From NCBI GenBank assembly GCA_021641325.1, contig JAJXPD010000087.1, positions 1 to 8,954 of the forward strand: 8,954 bases of DNA. The letters run 5' to 3'. Below are positions 1 to 5,569 of the stretch, in pieces. The notes under the pieces are model-generated. The model searched no databases. It saw only the letters and a program-made list of their open reading frames with translations, and had not been told where the DNA came from. A program made the translations under genes and the position numbers. How positions within the stretch are numbered: position 1 is the stretch's first letter; every line of letters begins with the position of its first letter. The stretch is from Opitutales bacterium (GTDB lineage: Bacteria > Verrucomicrobiota > Verrucomicrobiia > Opitutales > Intestinicryptomonadaceae).

Positions 1-140
1 ACTTGGCGTATGTAAGCGGTCTGGGTCGCGCGTGAAACGCCCTTAGACTGGTGCTTTCACGCCCCGTGCGCGTGGCGTACTTATCGTACGCGAGCGGTCT
101 GGGCGTACAGGGAAACGCCCTTAGGGAAGTATTTTCACGC
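1..140. repeat. Two copies of a 78-bp-period mosaic repeat
   Basis: Bases 1-62 align with 79-140 without gaps. The conserved blocks are AGCGGTCTGGG (15-25 and 93-103), GAAACGCCCTTAG (34-46 and 112-124) and TTTCACGC (55-62 and 133-140). Each gap between blocks is exactly 8 nt and differs between copies (26-33 versus 104-111; 47-54 versus 125-132). A weaker ACTT...CGTA block opens each unit. Copy 1 can pair GCGTGAAA (30-37) with TTTCACGC (55-62). Before and inside copy 2 there are hairpins at 75-91 (GCGTAC/GTACGC) and 101-120 (GGGCGT/ACGCCC). The decarboxylase stop codon lies inside copy 2. The first copy touches the window edge, so the array may continue to the left. Function is unknown; it could be an interspersed repeat, a processing or termination structure, or a target for a protein that reads the constant blocks. 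Confidence 0.75.
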
Positions 141-1313
141 GCCGATAGAGGAGGCGATTTCATCGCTTAGTGTGTGAGTGAAGTATTGCATTACCACTGC
201 GTGCGACAACCTGCCCCAGTGTTCGTCGTCGGAGCACGCAAGCGCGTATTTGTGCACAACTTCGTCCGCGGGCCTGCGGAATATCACCGTGTTGGAATAC
301 GGATTTTTCCACGCCTTCACGCCGCGTTTGAGCAGGGCGCGGTAGAAATATTCGGCGTTTTCGAGGACGGCGTTCGCCTGTTTGCGCATGCCCTCCCTGC
401 CCGCGACGGATATGCGCCAGTAGAGTTTGAGGGCGTCGAAACCGCTTCTGGAACACGAAATTGTGGGAATGACCCCGTTGAGGTAGGGCACGGGGTTGTT
501 TTGCACGTGCGACAAAATCTCCCTGCGGCAGACGAAAATTCCCGCCGGCTCGTTCAGCCCGTAGAACTTGTGTCCCGAAACGGCGATTGAGTCGAAGCCC
601 ATTACGCTTGCGTCGAGGATTTCGCGGGCTTTGGGGTCGTCGAGGAAAGGCAGATAGCCGCCGAAGAGCGCGGCGTCGAGGTGCTTGTAGACGAAGGGCG
701 GATTGACTTTTTTGACGACCTCGTCGATTGCGCGCTGGTCGTCGATAGCCCCCTTGAAAGTGCCGCCGATTGCGATTGCGATGAGCGCGGGGCGGTCGGG
801 CGCGAGTTTCTTTTCGAGATCGGAGACGTCCATTTCGCCCGACTCGTGGGCGCGGATTGTGCGCGTTTCGATGTCGAGAATGTCTCCGAGTTTCTTGACC
901 GAATAGTGGGCCTCGTCCGAGACGTAGAGGACGGGCGGAATGTCCGACTTCGCCGCGAGCGCGGTTCTGCCGAAGTAGACGCCGTGCATGTTGCCGTCGG
1001 TGCCGCCGTTTGAAATCACGCCCCAGTGGTCGCCGCCGAAGCCGAAGGAGTCGGCGACAAAGTCGATGCACGCGCGTTCGAACTCGTCGGTGTGGAGCAT
1101 GTCCCACTGCGTTTTGTAGGGGTCGCCGACGTTGATGAGGGTGAGGTCGCACAGCCCCGTATCGACGAGCCACTGGTAGAAGCCCGCGAGGCTCGTTTCC
1201 TGGTCGAACGGATAGCCAAGCTGCTCGAACTTGCGCGCGCGCAGGTTTGCGGCAAGCGCATCGAGTTTCTTCATTGCTTCGGCATTCGGTTTTTTGAATC
1301 TTTCCATGGACAT
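135..1313 (-). CDS. PLP-dependent group II decarboxylase, histidine/serine decarboxylase type
   Basis: 392 residues, close to the usual ~380 of bacterial PLP-type histidine decarboxylases and matching their layout. Visible landmarks are NGGTDGN (102-108, PLP phosphate region), H136 in the SDEAHYSVKK segment (residue stacking on the PLP ring in this fold), HLDAALFGG (211-219, with D213 expected to contact the pyridine nitrogen) and SGHK with K249 as the Schiff-base lysine. It should decarboxylate an amino acid to its amine in the cytoplasm. Histidine to histamine is the best-known reaction, but plant serine decarboxylases share the HxDxALFG pattern, so the substrate is not settled. No amine/amino-acid antiporter gene is adjacent. 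A second ATG lies two codons in (1305-1307); neither start has a Shine-Dalgarno sequence. The gene is divergent from the secreted-protein gene at 1425. Family call is firm; substrate is inference. Confidence 0.9.
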   Translation of the reverse strand: MSMERFKKPNAEAMKKLDALAANLRARKFEQLGYPFDQETSLAGFYQWLVDTGLCDLTLINVGDPYKTQWDMLHTDEFERACIDFVADSFGFGGDHWGVISNGGTDGNMHGVYFGRTALAAKSDIPPVLYVSDEAHYSVKKLGDILDIETRTIRAHESGEMDVSDLEKKLAPDRPALIAIAIGGTFKGAIDDQRAIDEVVKKVNPPFVYKHLDAALFGGYLPFLDDPKAREILDASVMGFDSIAVSGHKFYGLNEPAGIFVCRREILSHVQNNPVPYLNGVIPTISCSRSGFDALKLYWRISVAGREGMRKQANAVLENAEYFYRALLKRGVKAWKNPYSNTVIFRRPADEVVHKYALACSDDEHWGRLSHAVVMQYFTHTLSDEIASSIGA

Positions 1314-1322
1314 ATCGCGCCG

Positions 1323-1350
1323 ATTTTCCGCGGCGGCGCGGGCGAGTCAA
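1323..1350 (-). promoter_or_regulatory. Putative promoter of the decarboxylase gene
   Basis: Read on the minus strand: TTGACT (1345-1350), 16-nt spacer, GAAAAT (1323-1328). Only 9 nt separate the -10 element from the ATG at 1313, so transcription would begin at or next to the start codon. The -35 matches consensus at 5 of 6 positions and the -10 at 4 of 6. Assigned by eye. Confidence 0.35.
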
Positions 1351-1373
1351 GCAATAACGGACGGCGGCGGGAA

Positions 1374-1400
1374 GCCCGAAAATTGTTTTGCGTTTCGGGC
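1374..1400. promoter_or_regulatory. 8-bp dyad between divergent genes (possible operator)
   Basis: GCCCGAAA (1374-1381) and TTTCGGGC (1393-1400) form a perfect inverted repeat with an 11-nt centre. It lies in the 111-bp gap between the decarboxylase and the secreted-protein gene, 24 nt before the latter's ATG. The size suits a dimeric repressor site, or an RNA hairpin. CCCGAAA is common in this genome as Pro-Glu codons, so chance is possible. Confidence 0.3.
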
Positions 1401-1424
1401 GGAATTTTGAAACACTCCCGACGC

Positions 1425-2672
1425 ATGAGGACATTGTTTACGGCGGTCATGCTTGCGGTCGCGGCGGCGCAGGCGTTCGGGGTTTCGGCGGAAAAAATCG
1501 CCGACGCCGAACGCGTGATGTGGTCGCGCTTCTTCGTTCCCAAAACAAAACTTTTCTACGAATGCCTAAGCTCGTTCGACGAAAAAACCTGCCAGAGCCA
1601 TCTGCCGACGGCGGAGGAGGTCGGGCGGCAGTACCCCAATCCGTGCGGATACGCCACGGGAATGGAAGACTGCGCAATTCTCGGCGGAACGGTTCTCGCC
1701 GCGCTTGCCGACAAATACGAGATGTCGCCCGACCCGCAAACCGCCGCGCGCGCAAAGCTCGTCGCCGAGGGGCTTGAAAGCCTCGTGCTTCCCGACGGGT
1801 TCGTCGCCCGCGGGCTGTGCGTAGAGGACGGCAGGAGCGTATACATAAATTCGTCGGTAGACCAGTACACGCACTGCATTCACGGACTTTGGAAATACTG
1901 CAAAAGCGCGGTGTCCGACGCCGAGGGGCGCAAGCGGGCGAAAAACGCGCTGATAAGAATAGCCGAACGCCTGCGCAGAAACGTGGTCGCCGAGAACGAC
2001 TTCGACTCCCTGCGCCTCGACGGCAAGCCCTGCGCCCTCCGCATAAGCCGCTTCACGACGGAACGCCCTCATGTCGCCGCGCGGCTTTCGATGGCGTACG
2101 CCGCCGCGTGGGACGTTTCGGGAAAGCCCGAATATTACTCGCTTTACAGAAGCGGAATCGGGGAAGCGGTCGCCGTTTCGGAGCGGATAAAAATCGCGCC
2201 GTACACGCCGATTTACTCTTTTTTGCAAATGCAGATTTCGCTCGAACTGCTGCGCGAAACCGAGAGCGACCCCGCGCTGAAATCGCGGATAGAAAAACTG
2301 ATGTCGAAGCTGCCGAAGCTGTGCGCCGAACTCGCGCCGAGGCTCGAAAAACGCTTCGACGACGCCGAGCTTGAAACGCCCTACGGCGACTGGCGCAAGC
2401 CCGAAAAAACGGAAGTCAGAAACGGCTACAACATACCCAAACTCGGAAAGTCGCGCGATGTCTGGCGGACAATACGCGACACGGGCGAAATCGCGCTCGT
2501 TGCGGCAATCGCCCCGCGCGGCGAAATTCCCGAACCGATAGAATCGCTCTACGAAAAGGCGGTCGCAAAAATCGACTACGACAAATGCGCAAGCTGCGGG
2601 GCAATCTACCACTGGGCGGCGTTTGTGGAGCTTCAAAAACGCGCAAAAAAACTCTCGGTCGGCGCGCGGTAA
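1425..2672 (+). CDS. Secreted protein of unknown function, probably all-helical (alpha/alpha toroid-like)
   Basis: 415 residues from the ATG at 1425. That start gives a clean Sec signal peptide: MR, a hydrophobic run at 4-19, and a likely cut after VSA (residue 22). Frames opening further upstream would run into the divergent decarboxylase gene. The mature part is helix-rich, with repeated amphipathic segments separated by polar/aromatic loops: CGYATGMEDC (74-83), SVDQYTH (144-150), RPHVAARLSMAYAAAW (214-229) and IYHWAAFVEL (394-403). This spacing resembles (alpha/alpha)-barrel carbohydrate-active enzymes, but I recognise no family signature or catalytic pair. There are 11 cysteines after the signal peptide, including a C388-x-x-C391 pair, so disulphides or a metal site are possible. 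It has no lipobox, so it should be periplasmic or exported. It is convergent with the regulator gene at 2762. Gene reality is firm; the fold is inferred. Confidence 0.85.
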   Translation: MRTLFTAVMLAVAAAQAFGVSAEKIADAERVMWSRFFVPKTKLFYECLSSFDEKTCQSHLPTAEEVGRQYPNPCGYATGMEDCAILGGTVLAALADKYEMSPDPQTAARAKLVAEGLESLVLPDGFVARGLCVEDGRSVYINSSVDQYTHCIHGLWKYCKSAVSDAEGRKRAKNALIRIAERLRRNVVAENDFDSLRLDGKPCALRISRFTTERPHVAARLSMAYAAAWDVSGKPEYYSLYRSGIGEAVAVSERIKIAPYTPIYSFLQMQISLELLRETESDPALKSRIEKLMSKLPKLCAELAPRLEKRFDDAELETPYGDWRKPEKTEVRNGYNIPKLGKSRDVWRTIRDTGEIALVAAIAPRGEIPEPIESLYEKAVAKIDYDKCASCGAIYHWAAFVELQKRAKKLSVGAR

Positions 2673-2740
2673 AAAAATCTGACGCCTAAAAAATCAAACG
2701 GCGGGGACATTCAAAGCGTCAATGCGGCGCGAAACCCGAA

Positions 2741-2754
2741 AACGCGTCCGCGTT
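2741..2754. terminator. Weak hairpin between convergent genes
   Basis: AACGCG/CGCGTT form a 6-bp inverted repeat around two bases in the 89-bp gap between the secreted-protein and regulator genes. It has no T-run directly after it and a very short loop, so it is at best a weak bidirectional terminator. Confidence 0.2.
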
Positions 2755-2761
2755 CATTAGC

Positions 2762-4351
2762 CTATTTTTTCAGGGGTTTGAAAGACTTCGGCGCAATGCC
2801 AAGCTGCGCTATTTTGTAGTTTAAAATGCGGCGCGAAACCGAAAGCTGTCGGGCTGCGGCGGAGGCGTTGCCGCCGTTTGCCGCAAGGACTTCCACGATG
2901 ATTTCGCGCTCGAATTCGGCAACCATCTTGGCGAAGTCTATGTTGTCCTCCGTTTTCAGCTTGGAGGTATTTGTGGACTGCGGCGTTTGGAGCGACGGCG
3001 GCAAGTCGGACTCGGTAATCGACTGCCCCGCCGCGATTATCACCGCGCGTTCTATGCAGTTTTCAAGCTCGCGCACGTTGCTCGGCCAGTGGTATGCGCA
3101 GAGCATGTTCATTGCGCCCGCGCTGATTGAAATCACTTTTTTGCCGCGCAGACGCGCGTGTTTTTGGAGGAAGAATTTTGCGAGCGCGGGAATGTCGCGG
3201 CGGCGGCGGCGCAGGGGGGGAATCGAGATTGTGAAAATCGAAAGCTGGTAGTAGAAGTCGGGGCGGATTATGCCGTCGCGCATGCGCCCCTCCAAGTCGC
3301 CCGAAGTGGAGGCGATTATCCGCGCGGAGGATTTCAGCGTCTCCGTTCCGCCGGAACGCACATATTCGCCCGACGCCAGATATTTCAGAAGCTTTATTTG
3401 AAGCGGCTTGCCGATAAGCCCTATAGAGTCGAGGTAGACAATGCCGCCGTCCGCCTTTTCGAGAAGCCCCGTGCGGCGGGGGCTGTCCGCGCCGAAAAGC
3501 TCGGCGTCTATGAGCGAGTCGCGCATGGTGGAGCAGTCGAGAATTTCAAGCGGCTTGTCCTTCCAGCGCGGGCGGTTTGCGATTGCCCGCATGGCGAAAT
3601 CCTTGCCCGCGCCGACCTCCCCGCGCACGAGAACGTGCGAATTCCCCTCGCCCGCCTTCGCGATAAGCTCGTATGTTTTAATCATCGCGGCGGTGTTGCC
3701 TATCGCGTTTTCGGGACGCAGTTGGAGGTCGATTTTGTTGCGCAGCTCGCGGTTTTCGGAATTGAGCTTTTCGGTCTCCTCGCGCTCCAAGAAAAGGACG
3801 GTCACGGCGTCGGAAATGATGTTGGCGATTGTTTCGAGAAGTTTGAGGTCGCGCCGCAGGACGTATTTTGTGGGGTCGGTTCTGTCAATGCTGAGAGTGC
3901 CGATGACGTTGCCCCTGCTGAAAATCGGCACGCAAAGGAAGGCGGTTTTGGACGACATCGTGCGGCTCAGCGTGCGGTTGAGGAAGTCGGGGCTTTTGGA
4001 AATGTCGGGCACCACGCGCGAGACTCCCCGCGCGGCGACGTCGCCCGTAACGCCCTCGCCCATGCGGTAAACGCCGCGCTTGCGCTCTTCGTCGCTAAGC
4101 CCGTGCGAAGCGCAGATTGTGAGCAAATCGCCGTTGCGCAGGGTTACCGTGCCGCGCGTGAGGTTCATGCAGTCGAAGAGAATGTCGAGCACTTCGCGCA
4201 GAAGCAGCGAGACGTCCTTCATGCGGACGGCGGTCTTGCTGATGTCGTGCAAAACCGACACGACAAGCCCGCGCGCGCGGCGGTTTGCCGCGTTTTTGGA
4301 GCGGGGCGCAAGCCCGTCTTTTGTGTCCTTTGTGTCCTTTGTGTCCGACAT
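2762..4351 (-). CDS. GAF/AAA+/Fis-HTH regulator, NifA-like but with a degenerate AAA+ domain
   Basis: 529 residues with the domain order of NifA-type sigma-54 activators: N-terminal GAF sensor (~45-190), short coiled linker (~190-215), AAA+ domain (~216-450) and C-terminal Fis-type helix-turn-helix (~480-520, around GGNASAAARQLSVSRR). Retained: Walker A GEVGAGKD (244-251), ELFG (284-287), first arginine finger R363, PPLRRRRRDIP (378-388) and sensor II WPSNVREL (422-429). Lost: only seven residues separate ELFG from GLLE, where the family has about 14 including GAFTGA, so the sigma-54-contact loop is absent. Walker B reads YLDSIG (S309 replaces the catalytic Glu), sensor I reads ASTSGDL (S350 for Asn) and the second arginine finger is Q369 (YYQL for YYRL). 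The protein probably binds DNA and senses a small ligand, but canonical sigma-54 activation is unlikely. Residues 4-12 (TKD x3) come from a 9-bp microrepeat, so translation might really start further in. Divergent from the HAD gene. Confidence 0.9.
   Translation of the reverse strand: MSDTKDTKDTKDGLAPRSKNAANRRARGLVVSVLHDISKTAVRMKDVSLLLREVLDILFDCMNLTRGTVTLRNGDLLTICASHGLSDEERKRGVYRMGEGVTGDVAARGVSRVVPDISKSPDFLNRTLSRTMSSKTAFLCVPIFSRGNVIGTLSIDRTDPTKYVLRRDLKLLETIANIISDAVTVLFLEREETEKLNSENRELRNKIDLQLRPENAIGNTAAMIKTYELIAKAGEGNSHVLVRGEVGAGKDFAMRAIANRPRWKDKPLEILDCSTMRDSLIDAELFGADSPRRTGLLEKADGGIVYLDSIGLIGKPLQIKLLKYLASGEYVRSGGTETLKSSARIIASTSGDLEGRMRDGIIRPDFYYQLSIFTISIPPLRRRRRDIPALAKFFLQKHARLRGKKVISISAGAMNMLCAYHWPSNVRELENCIERAVIIAAGQSITESDLPPSLQTPQSTNTSKLKTEDNIDFAKMVAEFEREIIVEVLAANGGNASAAARQLSVSRRILNYKIAQLGIAPKSFKPLKK
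4320..4346. repeat. Three perfect tandem copies of TTTGTGTCC
   Basis: A 9-bp unit occurs at 4320-4328, 4329-4337 and 4338-4346. Read on the minus strand it encodes the TKDTKDTKD stretch at residues 4-12 of the regulator. Being a multiple of three, gain or loss of copies would keep the frame. It looks like slippage-prone microsatellite DNA at the start of the gene. Confidence 0.9.
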
Positions 4352-4359
4352 ATTTTCGC

Positions 4360-4387
4360 ATTTTCAAAAAAACGAAGATACTTGCAA
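4360..4387 (-). promoter_or_regulatory. Putative promoter of the regulator gene
   Basis: Minus strand: TTGCAA (4382-4387), 16-nt spacer, GAAAAT (4360-4365), then 8 nt to the ATG at 4351. The -10 hexamer is identical to that proposed for the decarboxylase gene. There is no Shine-Dalgarno sequence. The -35 is a palindrome shared with the divergent HAD promoter. Confidence 0.3.
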
Positions 4388-4410
4388 AGAAAAAAACATT
4401 CTGTTTTAGT
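4382..4410 (+). promoter_or_regulatory. Putative promoter of the HAD gene
   Basis: TTGCAA (4382-4387), 17-nt spacer, TTTAGT (4405-4410), then 8 nt to the ATG at 4419. Both hexamers match consensus at 4 of 6 positions. The -35 is the same six bases proposed for the opposite-strand regulator promoter. Confidence 0.28.
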
Positions 4411-4418
4411 TTGGGACG

Positions 4419-5456
4419 ATGAATAGAAAAACCGACACTTCAATGCGTTCGAGCAACGTCGTCGCCTGCATTTGGGATTTCGACAAGACACTTATCCCCG
4501 CATACATGCAGACGCCCATCTTCAAGGAGTACGACGTTGACGAAAAAACGTTTTGGCGCGAAGTCAACATGCTTCCCCAAATCTACGCCGAACGCGGAAT
4601 AAGGGTGTCGCCCGAAACGGTCTACCTCAACCACCTGCTGACATTCGTCAAGGCGGGCTACATGCAGGGGCTGAGCAACGCAAAGCTCAAAAGGCTCGGA
4701 GGAAAGCTGCAATTCTGTCCGGGGATACCGTCGCTTTTCACGTCGCTGCGCGACACCGTAAAGAAGATTGCAAAGTCGCGCAACGCCGACATTGCGCTCG
4801 AACACTACATTGTGAGCACGGGACTTGCCGAAATGATACGCGGCAGCAAAATCGCCCAGTATGTTGACGGAATTTTCGGCTGCGAATTTCTCGAAGAGCC
4901 GATGCCGCCGTATTTCTCTAAACAGCCCGAATTCAAATTCGACGCGGCATCGACGCAAATCAACCAAATCGGCATGATTGTGGACAACACAATCAAGACG
5001 CGCTTCATTTTCGAAATCAACAAGGGCACAAACAAAAACCCCGCAATAGACGTAAACTCGCACATCGACCCCGCCGACAGGCGCGTGCCGATACGCAACA
5101 TGATTTACGTCGCGGACGGGCCGAGCGACGTTCCGGTATTTTCGGTCGTCAAAAAGGGCGGCGGCAAAACCTTCGCCGTTTACAGCGAGGGCAGCGAGGC
5201 GGAATTCGAGCAGAACGACATGCTCCTCGAAAGCGACAGAATAGACGCCTACGGGCCGAACAACTACACGCCCGAATCGTCCACGGCAATCTGGCTGCAA
5301 ATGCACGTCAGAAAAATCTGCGAAAGGATTATCCGCGAAATCGACGAAGACGTCGAAACGCGCCTCGGCAAGCCGCCGAAACATATCCACAACCCGAAGT
5401 CGAAAGACGACTTCCCGCCCGAACTTCCGCCCGTCAACAGGGAATTCGAATTTTAA
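4419..5456 (+). CDS. HAD-superfamily phosphatase of unknown substrate
   Basis: 345 residues. HAD motifs are visible in order: motif I WDFDKTL with nucleophile D20 and acid/base D22; motif II IVSTG with S133; a motif III lysine, probably K193 in NTIKTRF; and motif IV ADGPSDVP with Mg2+-binding D233 and D237. About 110 residues between motifs I and II form a C1-type cap, as in phosphoserine-phosphatase-like enzymes, and should set substrate choice. The C-terminus (~318-345) is proline-rich and outside the core. There is no signal peptide, so it should be a cytoplasmic phosphomonoesterase. The ATG at 4419 is used; a second ATG at 4443 is possible since motif I begins only at residue 19. It shares an upstream region with the divergent regulator, suggesting co-regulation at most. 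It is 113 bp from the glycosidase, which has its own promoter. Confidence 0.88.
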   Translation: MNRKTDTSMRSSNVVACIWDFDKTLIPAYMQTPIFKEYDVDEKTFWREVNMLPQIYAERGIRVSPETVYLNHLLTFVKAGYMQGLSNAKLKRLGGKLQFCPGIPSLFTSLRDTVKKIAKSRNADIALEHYIVSTGLAEMIRGSKIAQYVDGIFGCEFLEEPMPPYFSKQPEFKFDAASTQINQIGMIVDNTIKTRFIFEINKGTNKNPAIDVNSHIDPADRRVPIRNMIYVADGPSDVPVFSVVKKGGGKTFAVYSEGSEAEFEQNDMLLESDRIDAYGPNNYTPESSTAIWLQMHVRKICERIIREIDEDVETRLGKPPKHIHNPKSKDDFPPELPPVNREFEF

Positions 5457-5495
5457 GCCCGCCGCGCCCAAAATTCCGACGCGCAGACGCGCAGA

Positions 5496-5524
5496 ATACC
5501 CGTTTGCGCAAAACATACCCGTTT
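5496..5524. promoter_or_regulatory. Operator-like direct repeat ATACCCGTTT x2 with central palindrome
   Basis: ATACCCGTTT occurs at 5496-5505 and 5515-5524, a period of 19 bp. The palindrome TTTGCGCAAA (5503-5512) starts within the first copy and fills the gap. The block ends 6 bp before the proposed -35 of the glycosidase gene, a usual place for an activator or repressor site. A second direct repeat, GGACAAAAT at 5533-5541 and 5544-5552 (11 bp apart), starts within the -35 and fills most of the spacer. The regulator is unknown. Confidence 0.4.
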
Positions 5525-5530
5525 TTAAGT

Positions 5531-5560
5531 TTGGACAAAATCGGGACAAAATGCGATAAT
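5531..5560 (+). promoter_or_regulatory. Putative promoter of the GH50-like gene
   Basis: TTGGAC (5531-5536), 18-nt spacer, GATAAT (5555-5560). The -10 matches consensus at 5 of 6 positions. The ATG at 5570 follows 9 nt later with no Shine-Dalgarno sequence, so the mRNA would have essentially no leader. This is the best promoter match in the window. Confidence 0.5.
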
Positions 5561-5569
5561 CTTCAATCT

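Noticed and set aside
1..140. CRISPR array or integron attC sites
   Set aside because: Variable segments are only 8 nt, blocks differ from one another within a unit, and there are no cas or integrase genes or attC core sites.
1026..1424. Upstream extension of the secreted-protein frame
   Set aside because: It overlaps the start of the decarboxylase and has no signal; the ATG at 1425 begins a typical signal peptide.
160..1434. Long minus-strand frame overlapping the decarboxylase gene
   Set aside because: It is an Arg/Pro/His-rich shadow of the decarboxylase in another frame, without domains, and would run into the divergent gene.
3158..4426. Plus-strand frame opposite the regulator gene
   Set aside because: Antisense shadow: no motifs, biased composition, while the minus strand encodes full GAF, AAA+ and HTH domains.
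4440..5549. Minus-strand frame opposite the HAD gene
   Set aside because: The plus strand carries all HAD motifs in order; the antisense frame has none.
5531..5560. Sigma-54 (-24/-12) promoter before the GH50-like gene
   Set aside because: No GG-N10-GC pair in register; the sequence fits a -35/-10 type promoter better.
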